NCBI GenBank assembly: GCA_022827165.1
Contig: JAJDTN010000105.1
Location: forward strand, 1 to 8,676
Direction: 5' to 3'
DNA length: 8,676 bases
DNA from: Candidatus Latescibacterota bacterium
Lineage (GTDB): Bacteria; Latescibacterota; UBA2968; UBA8231
In this document: positions 1 through 6,494 of the stretch, one piece after another
Position numbering within the stretch: the first letter of the stretch is position 1
How the letters are laid out: every line of letters begins with the position of its first letter
Notes under the pieces: model-generated
Databases searched by the model: none
Told to the model about the DNA's origin: nothing
What the model saw: only the letters and a program-made list of their open reading frames with translations
Position numbers and translations under genes: made by a program

Positions 1-1
1 C

Positions 2-424
2 GAGGCCTTGATCGACCTGATTCCCCAGCATCACGGAACGACGGTGATCGAGTTCTTCTACAACCGGGCCGTCGAGCAGGGCCTCAAGAACGTGCGCCGC
101 GACGACTTCCGGTACGATGGCCCCAAGCCCCAGACGAAGGAGGCGGGTATCCTGATGCTGGCCGACTCGGTCGAGTCGGCGGCCCGAACCCTCTCCGATC
201 ACACGCCGAATCGGGTGCGTCAGTTGGTGCGGCGTATCATTCAGCAGAAGTTCACAGCCGGGGAGCTCGATGAATGTCCACTGACGCTGCGCGATCTGCA
301 CGGCGTCGAAGAGTCCTTCCTCCCCGTGCTCATGGGAACTCTTCACGGGCGGCTCGAATACCCGTGGCAGACCAAGGCGAGCCAGACCCATGTTTCTACT
401 GCACTGCAGCCCGGACCTGCCTGA
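2..424 (+). CDS. pgpH: PgpH-type HD-domain c-di-AMP phosphodiesterase, C-terminal part (5' end outside window)
   Basis: This is the last 140 residues of a 7TM-HD family membrane phosphodiesterase, which hydrolyses cyclic di-AMP to pApA in the cytoplasm. The frame is open at the left edge, so the N-terminal extracellular part, the membrane helices and the first HD residues lie upstream. Two blocks identify it. IPQHHGTT has a His-His pair (bases 29-34), and KPQTKEAGILMLADSVESAA has an Asp (bases 164-166); in characterised PgpH proteins the equivalent residues bind the catalytic metals. The tail LHGRLEYPW also fits the family end. The last 35 bases overlap ybeY in another frame, so the two are probably co-translated. 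PgpH beside YbeY is a common arrangement in many phyla. The family call is firm; c-di-AMP as substrate is inferred from the family. Confidence 0.9.
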   Translation, partial: EALIDLIPQHHGTTVIEFFYNRAVEQGLKNVRRDDFRYDGPKPQTKEAGILMLADSVESAARTLSDHTPNRVRQLVRRIIQQKFTAGELDECPLTLRDLHGVEESFLPVLMGTLHGRLEYPWQTKASQTHVSTALQPGPA

Positions 425-875
425 GGCCGTAACGGCGGGGACCCGCCACCACCTGGCTGCGGTGGCTCGAAGGGTCCTGTCCGTGCACGAGGCCGGAGGC
501 CCGGTGGAGGCGATCGTCACCGACGACGCGGAGGTTCGCCGCCTCAACGCGGCCTTCCGTGGGCGGGACCGGAGTACGGACGTGCTCTCCTTCTCCCTGA
601 GGGATGATCCGGCCAGCCGAAGTGGAGCCGGAAGCGTGCTCTCGCCGGCGGAGTTCGAGGCACCCGCGGGGGAGATCTACATTTCCCTGCCTCGCGCCAC
701 GGTGCAGGCCACGGAGCGCGGGGTGACGGTGGAAGCTGAACTCACCCGACTCCTGGTCCACGGTCTTCTCCACCTTGCGGGGTTTGACCACCAGACCGCA
801 GGTGAGCTTGAGGACATGGAGCGGGAGACGGAGCGCTTCGTCCACCTCCCACCCTGTCCGGCCGGGCCGGGGTGA
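390..875 (+). CDS. ybeY: YbeY endoribonuclease, rRNA maturation factor
   Basis: YbeY is a zinc-dependent single-strand endoribonuclease needed for 16S rRNA 3'-end maturation and ribosome quality control. The 161-residue product has the usual family length and both signatures. These are the NAAFRGRDRSTDVLSF block (residues 53-68) and the metal motif HGLLHLAGFDH (124-134), in which His124, His128 and His134 are the expected zinc ligands. The ATG at 390 lies inside the end of pgpH. Its Shine-Dalgarno is weak (AAGG at 374-377, 12 bases away), which fits translation coupled to the upstream gene. The last ten or so residues, rich in Pro and Gly, are a non-conserved tail. The neighbours pgpH upstream and a CorC-family gene and lnt downstream match the usual genomic setting of ybeY. 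Confidence 0.95.
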   Translation: MFLLHCSPDLPEAVTAGTRHHLAAVARRVLSVHEAGGPVEAIVTDDAEVRRLNAAFRGRDRSTDVLSFSLRDDPASRSGAGSVLSPAEFEAPAGEIYISLPRATVQATERGVTVEAELTRLLVHGLLHLAGFDHQTAGELEDMERETERFVHLPPCPAGPG

Positions 876-889
876 CCTCAGTGCATTTC

Positions 890-917
890 CAGCCGACAGT
901 CCTGGCGGGCTGTTTTT
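890..917 (+). terminator. weak hairpin plus T-run between ybeY and the CNNM/CBS gene
   Basis: CAGCC (890-894) can pair with GGCTG (908-912) around a 13-base loop, and five T residues (913-917) follow at once. A T-run is unusual in this GC-rich sequence, so a partial terminator or attenuator is possible. The stem is only 5 bp and the loop is large, so it may have no function. It lies just before the ribosome-binding region of the next gene. Confidence 0.25.
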
Positions 918-942
918 CAGAAAGGAGTGGGAGAGCCGTTTC

Positions 943-2277
943 TTGGAACCTCCCCAAATAGCCGCACTCACCCTGACCATCCTCTCCTCTGCGGCGCTCT
1001 TTGTCCTCGCCAGCTATGAGGCGACCCTGGGTGTCCTTCCACGTTCCTCCCTGGAGAAGATGCGAGACGCCGGCGTGCCTCGCGCCAACCGGATGCTGCG
1101 TGTCCACGAGCCGCGCTACCGCCTCCTGCTGATCTCCCGCCTCGGCCAGGGATTCTGCACGGTCGCTCTAACCCTGGCGCTCTACTACCTGCTTCGCTTC
1201 CACCTCGACGCGAAGTGGTCGGCGCTGGCGGTGACGGCCGCCGCTTCCCTCTGTCTGCTCCTCGCCTCCACGGCGCGGCGCGTCCGTTTCGAGCCAGAAG
1301 GCGAGGAACCCCGGATCCCGGCACTGACCCTGCTGTACGTCCCTCTTCACCTCCTCCTCGGCCCCCTGGCGGCGGTGGTACAGCGCATCGCCGCCGTCGA
1401 CTACTCCGACGAGGAGTTCAAGGCGCAGAAGGAGGAGGAGCTTCGCAGCCTGGTCGACTCGGAAGGCGAGACCGGCGTACTGGAGGAGGGCGAGCGCGAC
1501 ATGATCCAGGGGGTCTTCGGCTTCCACGACCGGGTGGTTCGAGAGGTGATGGTGCCGCGCGTCGACATCACCGCCGTGGAGATCGGTGGAAGCGTGGCCG
1601 ACCTGTTGAGCACGATCCGTGACCAGGGCCATTCCCGCGTCCCCGTATACGAGGAGTCCCTCGACTCGATCCGCGGCATCCTCTACGCCAAGGATCTCCT
1701 GCGGCTCCTCGATGGGCCGAACGCCGTCGACGGCGCATCTCCCATGCGCCGGCTTCTGGACGAGGTTCCCACCGGGGACGGCGAGGGGATCCAACTGTTG
1801 CACGAGCCCTTCTACGTGCCTGAGACCCGGAAGATCGATCAGTTGCTGCGCGACCTGCGCCAGGCCCGGACCCGGTTGGCCATCGTCGTCGACGAGTACG
1901 GAGGCACCGCCGGGCTGGTGACCACCGAGGACCTCGTGGAGGAGATCGTCGGCGAGCTGCAGGACGAGTACGACGCCGAGGAGACCCTGTACCGCTGGCA
2001 GCCCGACGAGGTGTTGATCGTCAATCCGCGCATCAATATCGAGGAACTTAACGAACTACTGGACTCCGACCTTCCGAGCGACGGCTTCGACACCTTGGGA
2101 GGCTTCATCTATGACCATCTGGGTCATGTGCCGGGCGCCGGCCAGTCGATCCTCGTCCCTGGCTTCGAGATCACCATTCTGGCCGTCGATGGGCAGCGGA
2201 TTTCGGAGGTGCAGATGCAGCGGCTCCCGAATGGAGACTCCGCTCCTGCCGAGTCCCCGCCGGATGCGCGGGAGTGA
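943..2277 (+). CDS. HlyC/CorC-family membrane protein: CNNM (DUF21) + CBS pair + CorC_HlyC domain
   Basis: A 444-residue inner-membrane protein of the CNNM/CorB-CorC group, members of which are linked to Mg2+ (or Co2+) transport and ion homeostasis. About four hydrophobic segments lie near residues 5-23, 60-84, 92-112 and 125-149. A charged linker leads to EVMVPRVDITAVE (201-213), which opens a tandem CBS (Bateman) region to about 340, containing VVDEYGGTAGLVT (315-327). A CorC_HlyC transporter-associated domain spans about 355-425 (DTLGGFIYDHLGHVP). I chose the TTG at 943 because GGGAGAG (929-935) lies 7 bases upstream and AAAGGAG (921-927) lies nearby. It also begins directly before the first membrane segment and avoids a 101-base overlap with ybeY. 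The place between ybeY and lnt is that of E. coli corC/ybeX, but this protein keeps the membrane domain that CorC lacks. The ion is not readable from sequence. Confidence 0.88.
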   Translation: MEPPQIAALTLTILSSAALFVLASYEATLGVLPRSSLEKMRDAGVPRANRMLRVHEPRYRLLLISRLGQGFCTVALTLALYYLLRFHLDAKWSALAVTAAASLCLLLASTARRVRFEPEGEEPRIPALTLLYVPLHLLLGPLAAVVQRIAAVDYSDEEFKAQKEEELRSLVDSEGETGVLEEGERDMIQGVFGFHDRVVREVMVPRVDITAVEIGGSVADLLSTIRDQGHSRVPVYEESLDSIRGILYAKDLLRLLDGPNAVDGASPMRRLLDEVPTGDGEGIQLLHEPFYVPETRKIDQLLRDLRQARTRLAIVVDEYGGTAGLVTTEDLVEEIVGELQDEYDAEETLYRWQPDEVLIVNPRINIEELNELLDSDLPSDGFDTLGGFIYDHLGHVPGAGQSILVPGFEITILAVDGQRISEVQMQRLPNGDSAPAESPPDARE

Positions 2278-2285
2278 CGACGGGG

Positions 2286-2313
2286 TTGCATCCGCGCCCC
2301 CAGGCCATATATT
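2286..2313 (+). promoter_or_regulatory. probable sigma-70 promoter of the initiator tRNA gene
   Basis: A -10-like TATATT (2308-2313, five of six matches to consensus) stands out as an AT island in GC-rich DNA. It lies 10 bases before the mature tRNA 5' end. A weak -35 candidate TTGCAT (2286-2291, three of six matches) sits 16 bases upstream. Initiation near 2320 would give a short 5' leader. The -10 box is the stronger half of this call. Confidence 0.45.
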
Positions 2314-2323
2314 CCATGTGTGT

Positions 2324-2400
<77 letters not shown>

Positions 2401-2410
2401 TAACCGATCA

Positions 2411-2439
2411 GGGAGTCGGAAACGGCTCCCTGTTTTTTT
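2411..2439 (+). terminator. intrinsic terminator downstream of tRNA-fMet
   Basis: GGGAGTCG (2411-2418) pairs with CGGCTCCC (2423-2430) through eight pairs, one of them a T-G wobble, around a GAAA tetraloop. TG and then seven T residues (2433-2439) follow. This is a textbook rho-independent terminator for the tRNA transcript. The next gene starts only 18 bases after the T-run. Confidence 0.87.
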
Positions 2440-2457
2440 GTCTGCTCCAGGAGGGAC

Positions 2458-2787
2458 ATGTCGAGATTTGACCGCATCTCCCAGGATCTCCCCACGGGCG
2501 CCGGACCCACCGGCCGGGTGCCCTTGGACGAACGGTTCATCTCTCTGCTCCTGCCCGACTCCCCCCTCGATCTGGTGGAGAGCCAGGAGCTGCGCCAGGT
2601 CGTCTCCGGCGCCCTGGAGCGGCTGAACTCCAGGGAGCTCGAAGTGGTGAAGCTGCGCTACCAGGAGAAACGCTCCCCCGGCGCCGTGGCAGCCCGACTG
2701 CAGCTGTCTCGCCAGGAGGTCAGGGATCTCGAAGGGGGGGCCCTCGAAAAGCTGCGCGAGCCTCTGGTCGAGTATCTGGAGTTGTAG
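2458..2787 (+). CDS. stand-alone sigma-70 region 4-like protein
   Basis: A 109-residue protein that aligns by eye with only the C-terminal part of a group 1/2 sigma factor. Residues 23-50 (LDERFISLLLPDSPLDLVES onward) resemble the acidic region 3.2 linker. Residues 52-103 carry region 4: ALERLNSRELEVVKLRY, then a helix-turn-helix (about 73-92), then QEVRDLEGGALEKLREPL, like the R-x-R-x-IE-x-KAL-x-KLR end of primary sigma factors. No region 2 is present here, so it cannot melt a promoter alone. It could bind the RNA polymerase beta-flap or -35 DNA as a regulator, pair with a separate region 2 protein, or be a simple HTH regulator. The ATG follows AGGAGGG (2449-2455), a strong but unusually close site. 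Its TAG stop overlaps the GTG of lnt by one base. The domain call is good; the function is unknown. Confidence 0.8.
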   Translation: MSRFDRISQDLPTGAGPTGRVPLDERFISLLLPDSPLDLVESQELRQVVSGALERLNSRELEVVKLRYQEKRSPGAVAARLQLSRQEVRDLEGGALEKLREPLVEYLEL

Positions 2788-4334
2788 TGTCCTCCGGCGT
2801 CAGCGCCCTCGTTGGCGCCGGGAGCGGCCTGCTCTACTGGCTGGCCCTGCCCAAGGCCGACCAGGGGTGGGTCGCTTGGGGTTGCCGGGTCCCCTGCCTC
2901 ATCCTCGTCCTCGGCGGCAGATCCGGCCGCCCCCTCGGCCCGAGGCAGGCGGCCGTGGCCGGCCTCTCCCTCGGTCTGGTCTCCGGCTTGGGCCGCGCCT
3001 ACTGGGTCGCCGAGACCTTGCAGCTCTACGGCGGCCTCGGCTTCCCTCTCGCCTGCCTGACGACGGTCCTCCTCATCCTGTACATGGCGGCGTACCCGGT
3101 GCTGTTCCTGCTGCTCTGCCGGCGCCTGCCGCTCACCTCCAGCGCCTTCCCGTGGCTCGCGGCCTGCCAGTGGACGCTGCTCGACTGGGTGCAGACCTGG
3201 ATGCTCAGCGGGTTTCCCTGGGAGCTGCTCGGCTATACCCAGTACCGATACCCGGCCGTGGCCCAGGTGGCCGCGGTGACCGGGGTCCACGGCATCACCT
3301 TCCTCATCGTTCTTGTCAACGCCGCGGCGGCGCAGGCCATCGTCCAGCCATCCGTCCGACCGCGCTCCCTGATGCCGGCGGGACTCCTTGTGTCACTCTC
3401 CGTGGCAGCGGGTTTCCTACGGCTCGGCGGTATGGAAGCGGAGACATCCCCCCGGACCCTGCGGGTCGGCATCGTCCAGGGCAACGTGCCCCAGGGCGAG
3501 AAGTGGCTGGGGCCGGGAGTCCGCTCGGCGACGGACCACTACAGCGGGTTGACCCGCGCGCTGGTGCGGGAGAAAGGCCCCCTGGACCTCATCCTGTGGC
3601 CGGAGACGGCCCTTCCCTTCCGCCTCGACACGGAGGCGAACCGGCACCATCGGCGGCAGGTCGAGGAACTCGCCCGCGACACGGGGAGCCGCCTGCTGGT
3701 TGGCAGCCTCGGGTCCCTTTCCGCCTCGGGGCAGCTAGGGCTCTACAACCGCTCCTTCCTCATCGGTCGGGAGGGGACCGTCATCGGCTCGGTGGACAAG
3801 GTCCACCTGGTGCCCTTCGGCGAGTTCCTCCCCCTGCCCCGGATCTTCGGCTATCTCCGGGAGCTGACCGTGCACAGCGGGCGGTTCGATCCCGGGGAGG
3901 ATCACCGAGTGCTGCCACTGCCGGGAGTGGAGGCGGAGCTGGGCGTCTTCATCTGCTATGAGTCGATCTTCCCCTCGATTCCGCGGACTCTCGCGGCAAG
4001 GGGAGCCACACTCCTGGTGAACACCACCAACGATGCCTGGTTCGGAACCTCCGCGGCTCCGATGCAGCACCTGGCCATGTGCGTGCTGCGCGCCGTGGAG
4101 ACCGGCCGCCCGGTCCTGCGGGCGGCCAACACGGGGATCTCCTGCATCATCGAACCGAGCGGGCGGATCCGGGAAAGGACCCGGCTCCTGGAGACGGAGA
4201 CGATCGCGGCGCGGGTGCAGCCTCGGGATGAATCGACGCTCTATGCTCGCTGGGGGGACTGGGTGTTCCTGCTGAGTGCCGCCGTCCTCGGGGCCTGGGC
4301 CCTGGGCCGTGGACGCTTCGGTCGACGGCCGTAG
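2787..4334 (+). CDS. lnt: apolipoprotein N-acyltransferase Lnt
   Basis: Lnt transfers the third acyl chain from a phospholipid to the N-terminal Cys of apolipoproteins in the inner membrane, the last step of lipoprotein maturation. The 515-residue length is close to that of E. coli Lnt. An N-terminal block of hydrophobic helices (to about residue 215) is followed by a periplasmic nitrilase-type domain (about 224-475) and a last membrane segment (about 491-508). The catalytic triad is intact: Glu273 in LILWPETALPF, Lys338 in VDKVHLVPFGEFLPL and Cys390 in VFICYESIFP. TNDAWFG (414-420) is also typical. The GTG start at 2787 shares its G with the preceding TAG stop, and GGAG (2778-2781) is well spaced, so it is likely translationally coupled to the sigma-like gene. 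It ends 20 bases from the convergent oxidoreductase gene. Confidence 0.96.
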   Translation: MSSGVSALVGAGSGLLYWLALPKADQGWVAWGCRVPCLILVLGGRSGRPLGPRQAAVAGLSLGLVSGLGRAYWVAETLQLYGGLGFPLACLTTVLLILYMAAYPVLFLLLCRRLPLTSSAFPWLAACQWTLLDWVQTWMLSGFPWELLGYTQYRYPAVAQVAAVTGVHGITFLIVLVNAAAAQAIVQPSVRPRSLMPAGLLVSLSVAAGFLRLGGMEAETSPRTLRVGIVQGNVPQGEKWLGPGVRSATDHYSGLTRALVREKGPLDLILWPETALPFRLDTEANRHHRRQVEELARDTGSRLLVGSLGSLSASGQLGLYNRSFLIGREGTVIGSVDKVHLVPFGEFLPLPRIFGYLRELTVHSGRFDPGEDHRVLPLPGVEAELGVFICYESIFPSIPRTLAARGATLLVNTTNDAWFGTSAAPMQHLAMCVLRAVETGRPVLRAANTGISCIIEPSGRIRERTRLLETETIAARVQPRDESTLYARWGDWVFLLSAAVLGAWALGRGRFGRRP

Positions 4335-4354
4335 CGGGTCGACGGCGGGTCTGC

Positions 4355-5473
4355 TCACGCCGGAGCGGGGATCTCCTGGACATCCACCCACCGGCGCTCG
4401 CGGGAGGCCTCCACCACCGCTTCGGCCACCGCCTGGGCCCGCGTGCCGTGGTAGAAGGAAGGCACGCACTCCCTCTCCTCGCGGATGGCGCTGATGAACT
4501 CCCACGCCTGGTCGTAGCGGAAGGTGACGGTCGGATCCCCCCGTGCGGGATCCCGGGGCGAACCCGGACGCGTGAGGAAAGCCGGAGGAACCGGGCGAAC
4601 CCGGTAGGGCTCTCCCCTCTCGGCAAAGAGGATCTCGTGGGGTCGGTGCAACTGGTAGACGGCAGAGGCCTCCGTGCCGTTGATCTCCGCCAGGTCGTGG
4701 TCCCCCAGGGGACCGCGCCCCTTGGAGAGCTTGCCCATCTCGAAGACGCCGGTGGCGCCGCTCTGGAACTCGGCGATCCAGGCGACCCAGTCCTCGACGT
4801 CCTGGGGTGGGCAAGGCTGGCCGTCGCCGGTTCGGTCACGGGGCACGAGCTGCTTCATCGACGCGCAGACCGATCGCATGGGTCCCATCAGATCCTCGGC
4901 GTAGTCGATGCGGTGGATGCCCATGTCCCCCAGCTCCCCCAGTCCCGCCAGCCGGCGGTACTGGCGCCAGCCGATGGCTTTCTCCCCCCAGTCCTGCAGT
5001 CTCTGCATCCGTGCGTGGCGGATCCGGCCGAGCTCTCCGGCCTCCACTAGCGACTTCAGGTAGGCCATGGCCGGCACGAAGCGGTAGGTGAAGGCGGTCA
5101 TGTGCCGGCGGCCCGAAGCGGCGGCTTGGCGGTAGATCGCCACGGCCTCGGCCAGGTCCATCCCCAGCGGCTTCTCGCACAAGACGTGGAAGCCGGCTCC
5201 GAGAGCGACCTCGATCAACTGGCGGTGCTGGTGATTCGGAGTGGCGATGACCGCCGCGTCCACGTCGGCAGCGCTGGCGAGGTCGTCCAGGCCGGCGTGG
5301 CAGCTCTCGACGCCCCACTCCTCGGCGCGGAGGGCGAGTTGTTCCCGGTCCACGTCGCAGAGGGCGGTGATCTCCACCCCGGGGATGCGGGACAGGCCGG
5401 GGTAGTGGACGCTCGAGCAGACGCCGCCGAGACCGATCAGGGCGACCCGTACCGGGGGGGCGCCTCCGCTCAT
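4355..5473 (-). CDS. Gfo/Idh/MocA-family NAD(P)-dependent oxidoreductase
   Basis: A 372-residue cytoplasmic oxidoreductase of the glucose-fructose oxidoreductase / inositol dehydrogenase family. These enzymes usually oxidise or reduce a hydroxyl on a sugar, inositol or sugar acid. The N-terminal Rossmann fold begins VRVALIGLGGVCSSVHYPGL (residues 8-27) with the Gly-rich nucleotide loop, and Asp40 (ALCD) ends the second strand. The family motif CEKPLG (99-104) supplies catalytic Lys101, and GDMGIHRID (182-190) supplies His187 and the downstream Asp. I chose the ATG at 5473 because GGAG lies four bases before it and the Rossmann strand starts eight residues in. The reading frame is open further upstream but without family similarity. 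ATGA overlaps the stop of the DapA-family gene by 4 bases. It is the last gene of its operon. The substrate cannot be read; the neighbours favour a sugar acid. Confidence 0.91.
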   Translation of the reverse strand: MSGGAPPVRVALIGLGGVCSSVHYPGLSRIPGVEITALCDVDREQLALRAEEWGVESCHAGLDDLASAADVDAAVIATPNHQHRQLIEVALGAGFHVLCEKPLGMDLAEAVAIYRQAAASGRRHMTAFTYRFVPAMAYLKSLVEAGELGRIRHARMQRLQDWGEKAIGWRQYRRLAGLGELGDMGIHRIDYAEDLMGPMRSVCASMKQLVPRDRTGDGQPCPPQDVEDWVAWIAEFQSGATGVFEMGKLSKGRGPLGDHDLAEINGTEASAVYQLHRPHEILFAERGEPYRVRPVPPAFLTRPGSPRDPARGDPTVTFRYDQAWEFISAIREERECVPSFYHGTRAQAVAEAVVEASRERRWVDVQEIPAPA

Positions 5474-6417
5474 GAAGCTCCGCCCCCGGCGGCGATCGAG
5501 TCCCCCTGCAGGCGGGTCTCCTCCGCCAGGAGAAGGTCCATCAGCCCGTGGACCCGCGGCAGGTCCGCGGCCTCCACGTCCTCGGCGAAGGGGATCACGG
5601 GGCCGCCGGCGAGGCCGGCGTATTCCATGGCCGCGTGCAGGGCGGAGCCGGAGTAGCGGGCCCCGTTCTCCCCGCGGAGATCCTCGAAGGGCACCATGAG
5701 CCTGCGCAGGCGCTCCGCCTCCTCCACCTCGCCCCGGTGAAAGGCGGAGAGCAGATGGAGGCTCATGCGGGGGACGAAGTTGGCCATTCCCGAGCTGAAG
5801 CCGACCGCCCCGGCCTGGAGGTACTCCACGCTGGGATCCTCGGCCATGCCGCAGACCATGGCGCACGCCGCCCCGGCGCCGTCGGCGATGCGGCGGAAGG
5901 CGTGCACGTCATCCACGGCGTACTTCAGCCCCACCACGTCGTCGCGGTGGCACAGGTCGACGACGCGGTCCACCGGCATGATGTCGAGCCGGCGCTGGTA
6001 CAGGATTACCGGAAAGCCCGCGGCGCCGGCGATGCGGGCCAGGCCCTCGGACACTCCCCCCGCCGAGGCCGGGCCGACGATGGGCATGATCATGGCGCCG
6101 GCCACGCCCAGACCGCGGGCGATGCCCGCCATCTCCAGGGCCCGGCCGTACCCCGGGCCGATGCCGGGGACCACCAGGGCCCGTCCGTCGGCGGCGTCGA
6201 CGAAGGCGCCGGTGACGCTCTCGAACTCGTCCAGGGTGGCGTCGTAGACCAGGCCCGTGCCGCACATGGGCATCAGGAAGCGGGCGCCGTTGTCGGTGAG
6301 ATGCCGCACGTTGCGGCCCACGCCGGCCAGGTCGACGGAGCCATCGGGTTCACGGGGTGTGATGGCCACGACGAGGACGTCGCGGCAGTCGGCTGCGGTC
6401 AGCTCTCGGGTGCTCAA
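5470..6417 (-). CDS. DapA (dihydrodipicolinate synthase)-family lyase/aldolase
   Basis: A 315-residue TIM-barrel enzyme of the class I Schiff-base N-acetylneuraminate lyase/DapA superfamily, which includes dihydrodipicolinate synthase, 2-keto-3-deoxy-sugar-acid aldolases and 5-dehydro-4-deoxyglucarate dehydratase. The Schiff-base lysine is Lys165 (VGLKYAVDD) and the assisting tyrosine is Tyr140 (VILYQRRLDI). The substrate-loop block reads MCGTGLVYDATLDE (51-64) where true DapA has a GTTGE-type motif, and YQRR replaces the usual YN-x-P. A biosynthetic DapA role is therefore unlikely, and a catabolic aldolase or dehydratase fits better. I chose the TTG at 6417 because AAGGAG lies 8 bases upstream. 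A GTG at 6480 would add 21 unconserved residues with no ribosome site. A 77-base gap separates it from the cupin gene, and no clear promoter or hairpin is visible there. Confidence 0.88.
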   Translation of the reverse strand: MSTRELTAADCRDVLVVAITPREPDGSVDLAGVGRNVRHLTDNGARFLMPMCGTGLVYDATLDEFESVTGAFVDAADGRALVVPGIGPGYGRALEMAGIARGLGVAGAMIMPIVGPASAGGVSEGLARIAGAAGFPVILYQRRLDIMPVDRVVDLCHRDDVVGLKYAVDDVHAFRRIADGAGAACAMVCGMAEDPSVEYLQAGAVGFSSGMANFVPRMSLHLLSAFHRGEVEEAERLRRLMVPFEDLRGENGARYSGSALHAAMEYAGLAGGPVIPFAEDVEAADLPRVHGLMDLLLAEETRLQGDSIAAGGGAS

Positions 6418-6425
6418 GGCGGGAT

Positions 6426-6431
6426 CTCCTT
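6426..6431 (-). promoter_or_regulatory. ribosome binding site setting the TTG start of the DapA-family gene
   Basis: Read on the minus strand this is AAGGAG, eight bases before a TTG codon (6417-6415). The protein becomes recognisable shortly after that TTG (DVLVVAITP). This outweighs the in-frame GTG at 6480, which has no purine-rich site upstream. Confidence 0.75.
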
Positions 6432-6494
6432 GTTGGCGGTCCGGTGAATCCTCCACGTTCAGGGGGCGCACGATACGCACGGGCCTGGGCCTGC

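Noticed and set aside
775..942. Upstream ATG extension of the CNNM/CBS gene
   Set aside because: It would overlap ybeY by 101 bases and add 56 polar residues before the first membrane segment, with no ribosome site. The TTG at 943 has one.
2867..3961. Plus-strand open frame (about 364 residues) inside lnt
   Set aside because: Out-of-frame shadow of lnt; the lnt frame holds the complete catalytic triad, while this frame is Arg/Pro-rich noise.
3735..4814. Minus-strand open frame (about 359 residues) spanning the end of lnt and the oxidoreductase gene
   Set aside because: It crosses two well-supported genes in the wrong frame, and its product is Arg/Pro/Gly-rich without recognisable domains.
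5548..6447. Long plus-strand open frame (about 299 residues) opposite the DapA-family gene
   Set aside because: It is antisense to a clearly recognised enzyme, is rich in His/Gly/Ala/Asp of low-complexity type, and shows no family motif. Long antisense frames are expected at this GC content.
6418..6480. GTG start at 6480 for the DapA-family gene
   Set aside because: It adds 21 residues with no family similarity and no Shine-Dalgarno. The TTG at 6417 is preceded by AAGGAG at good spacing.
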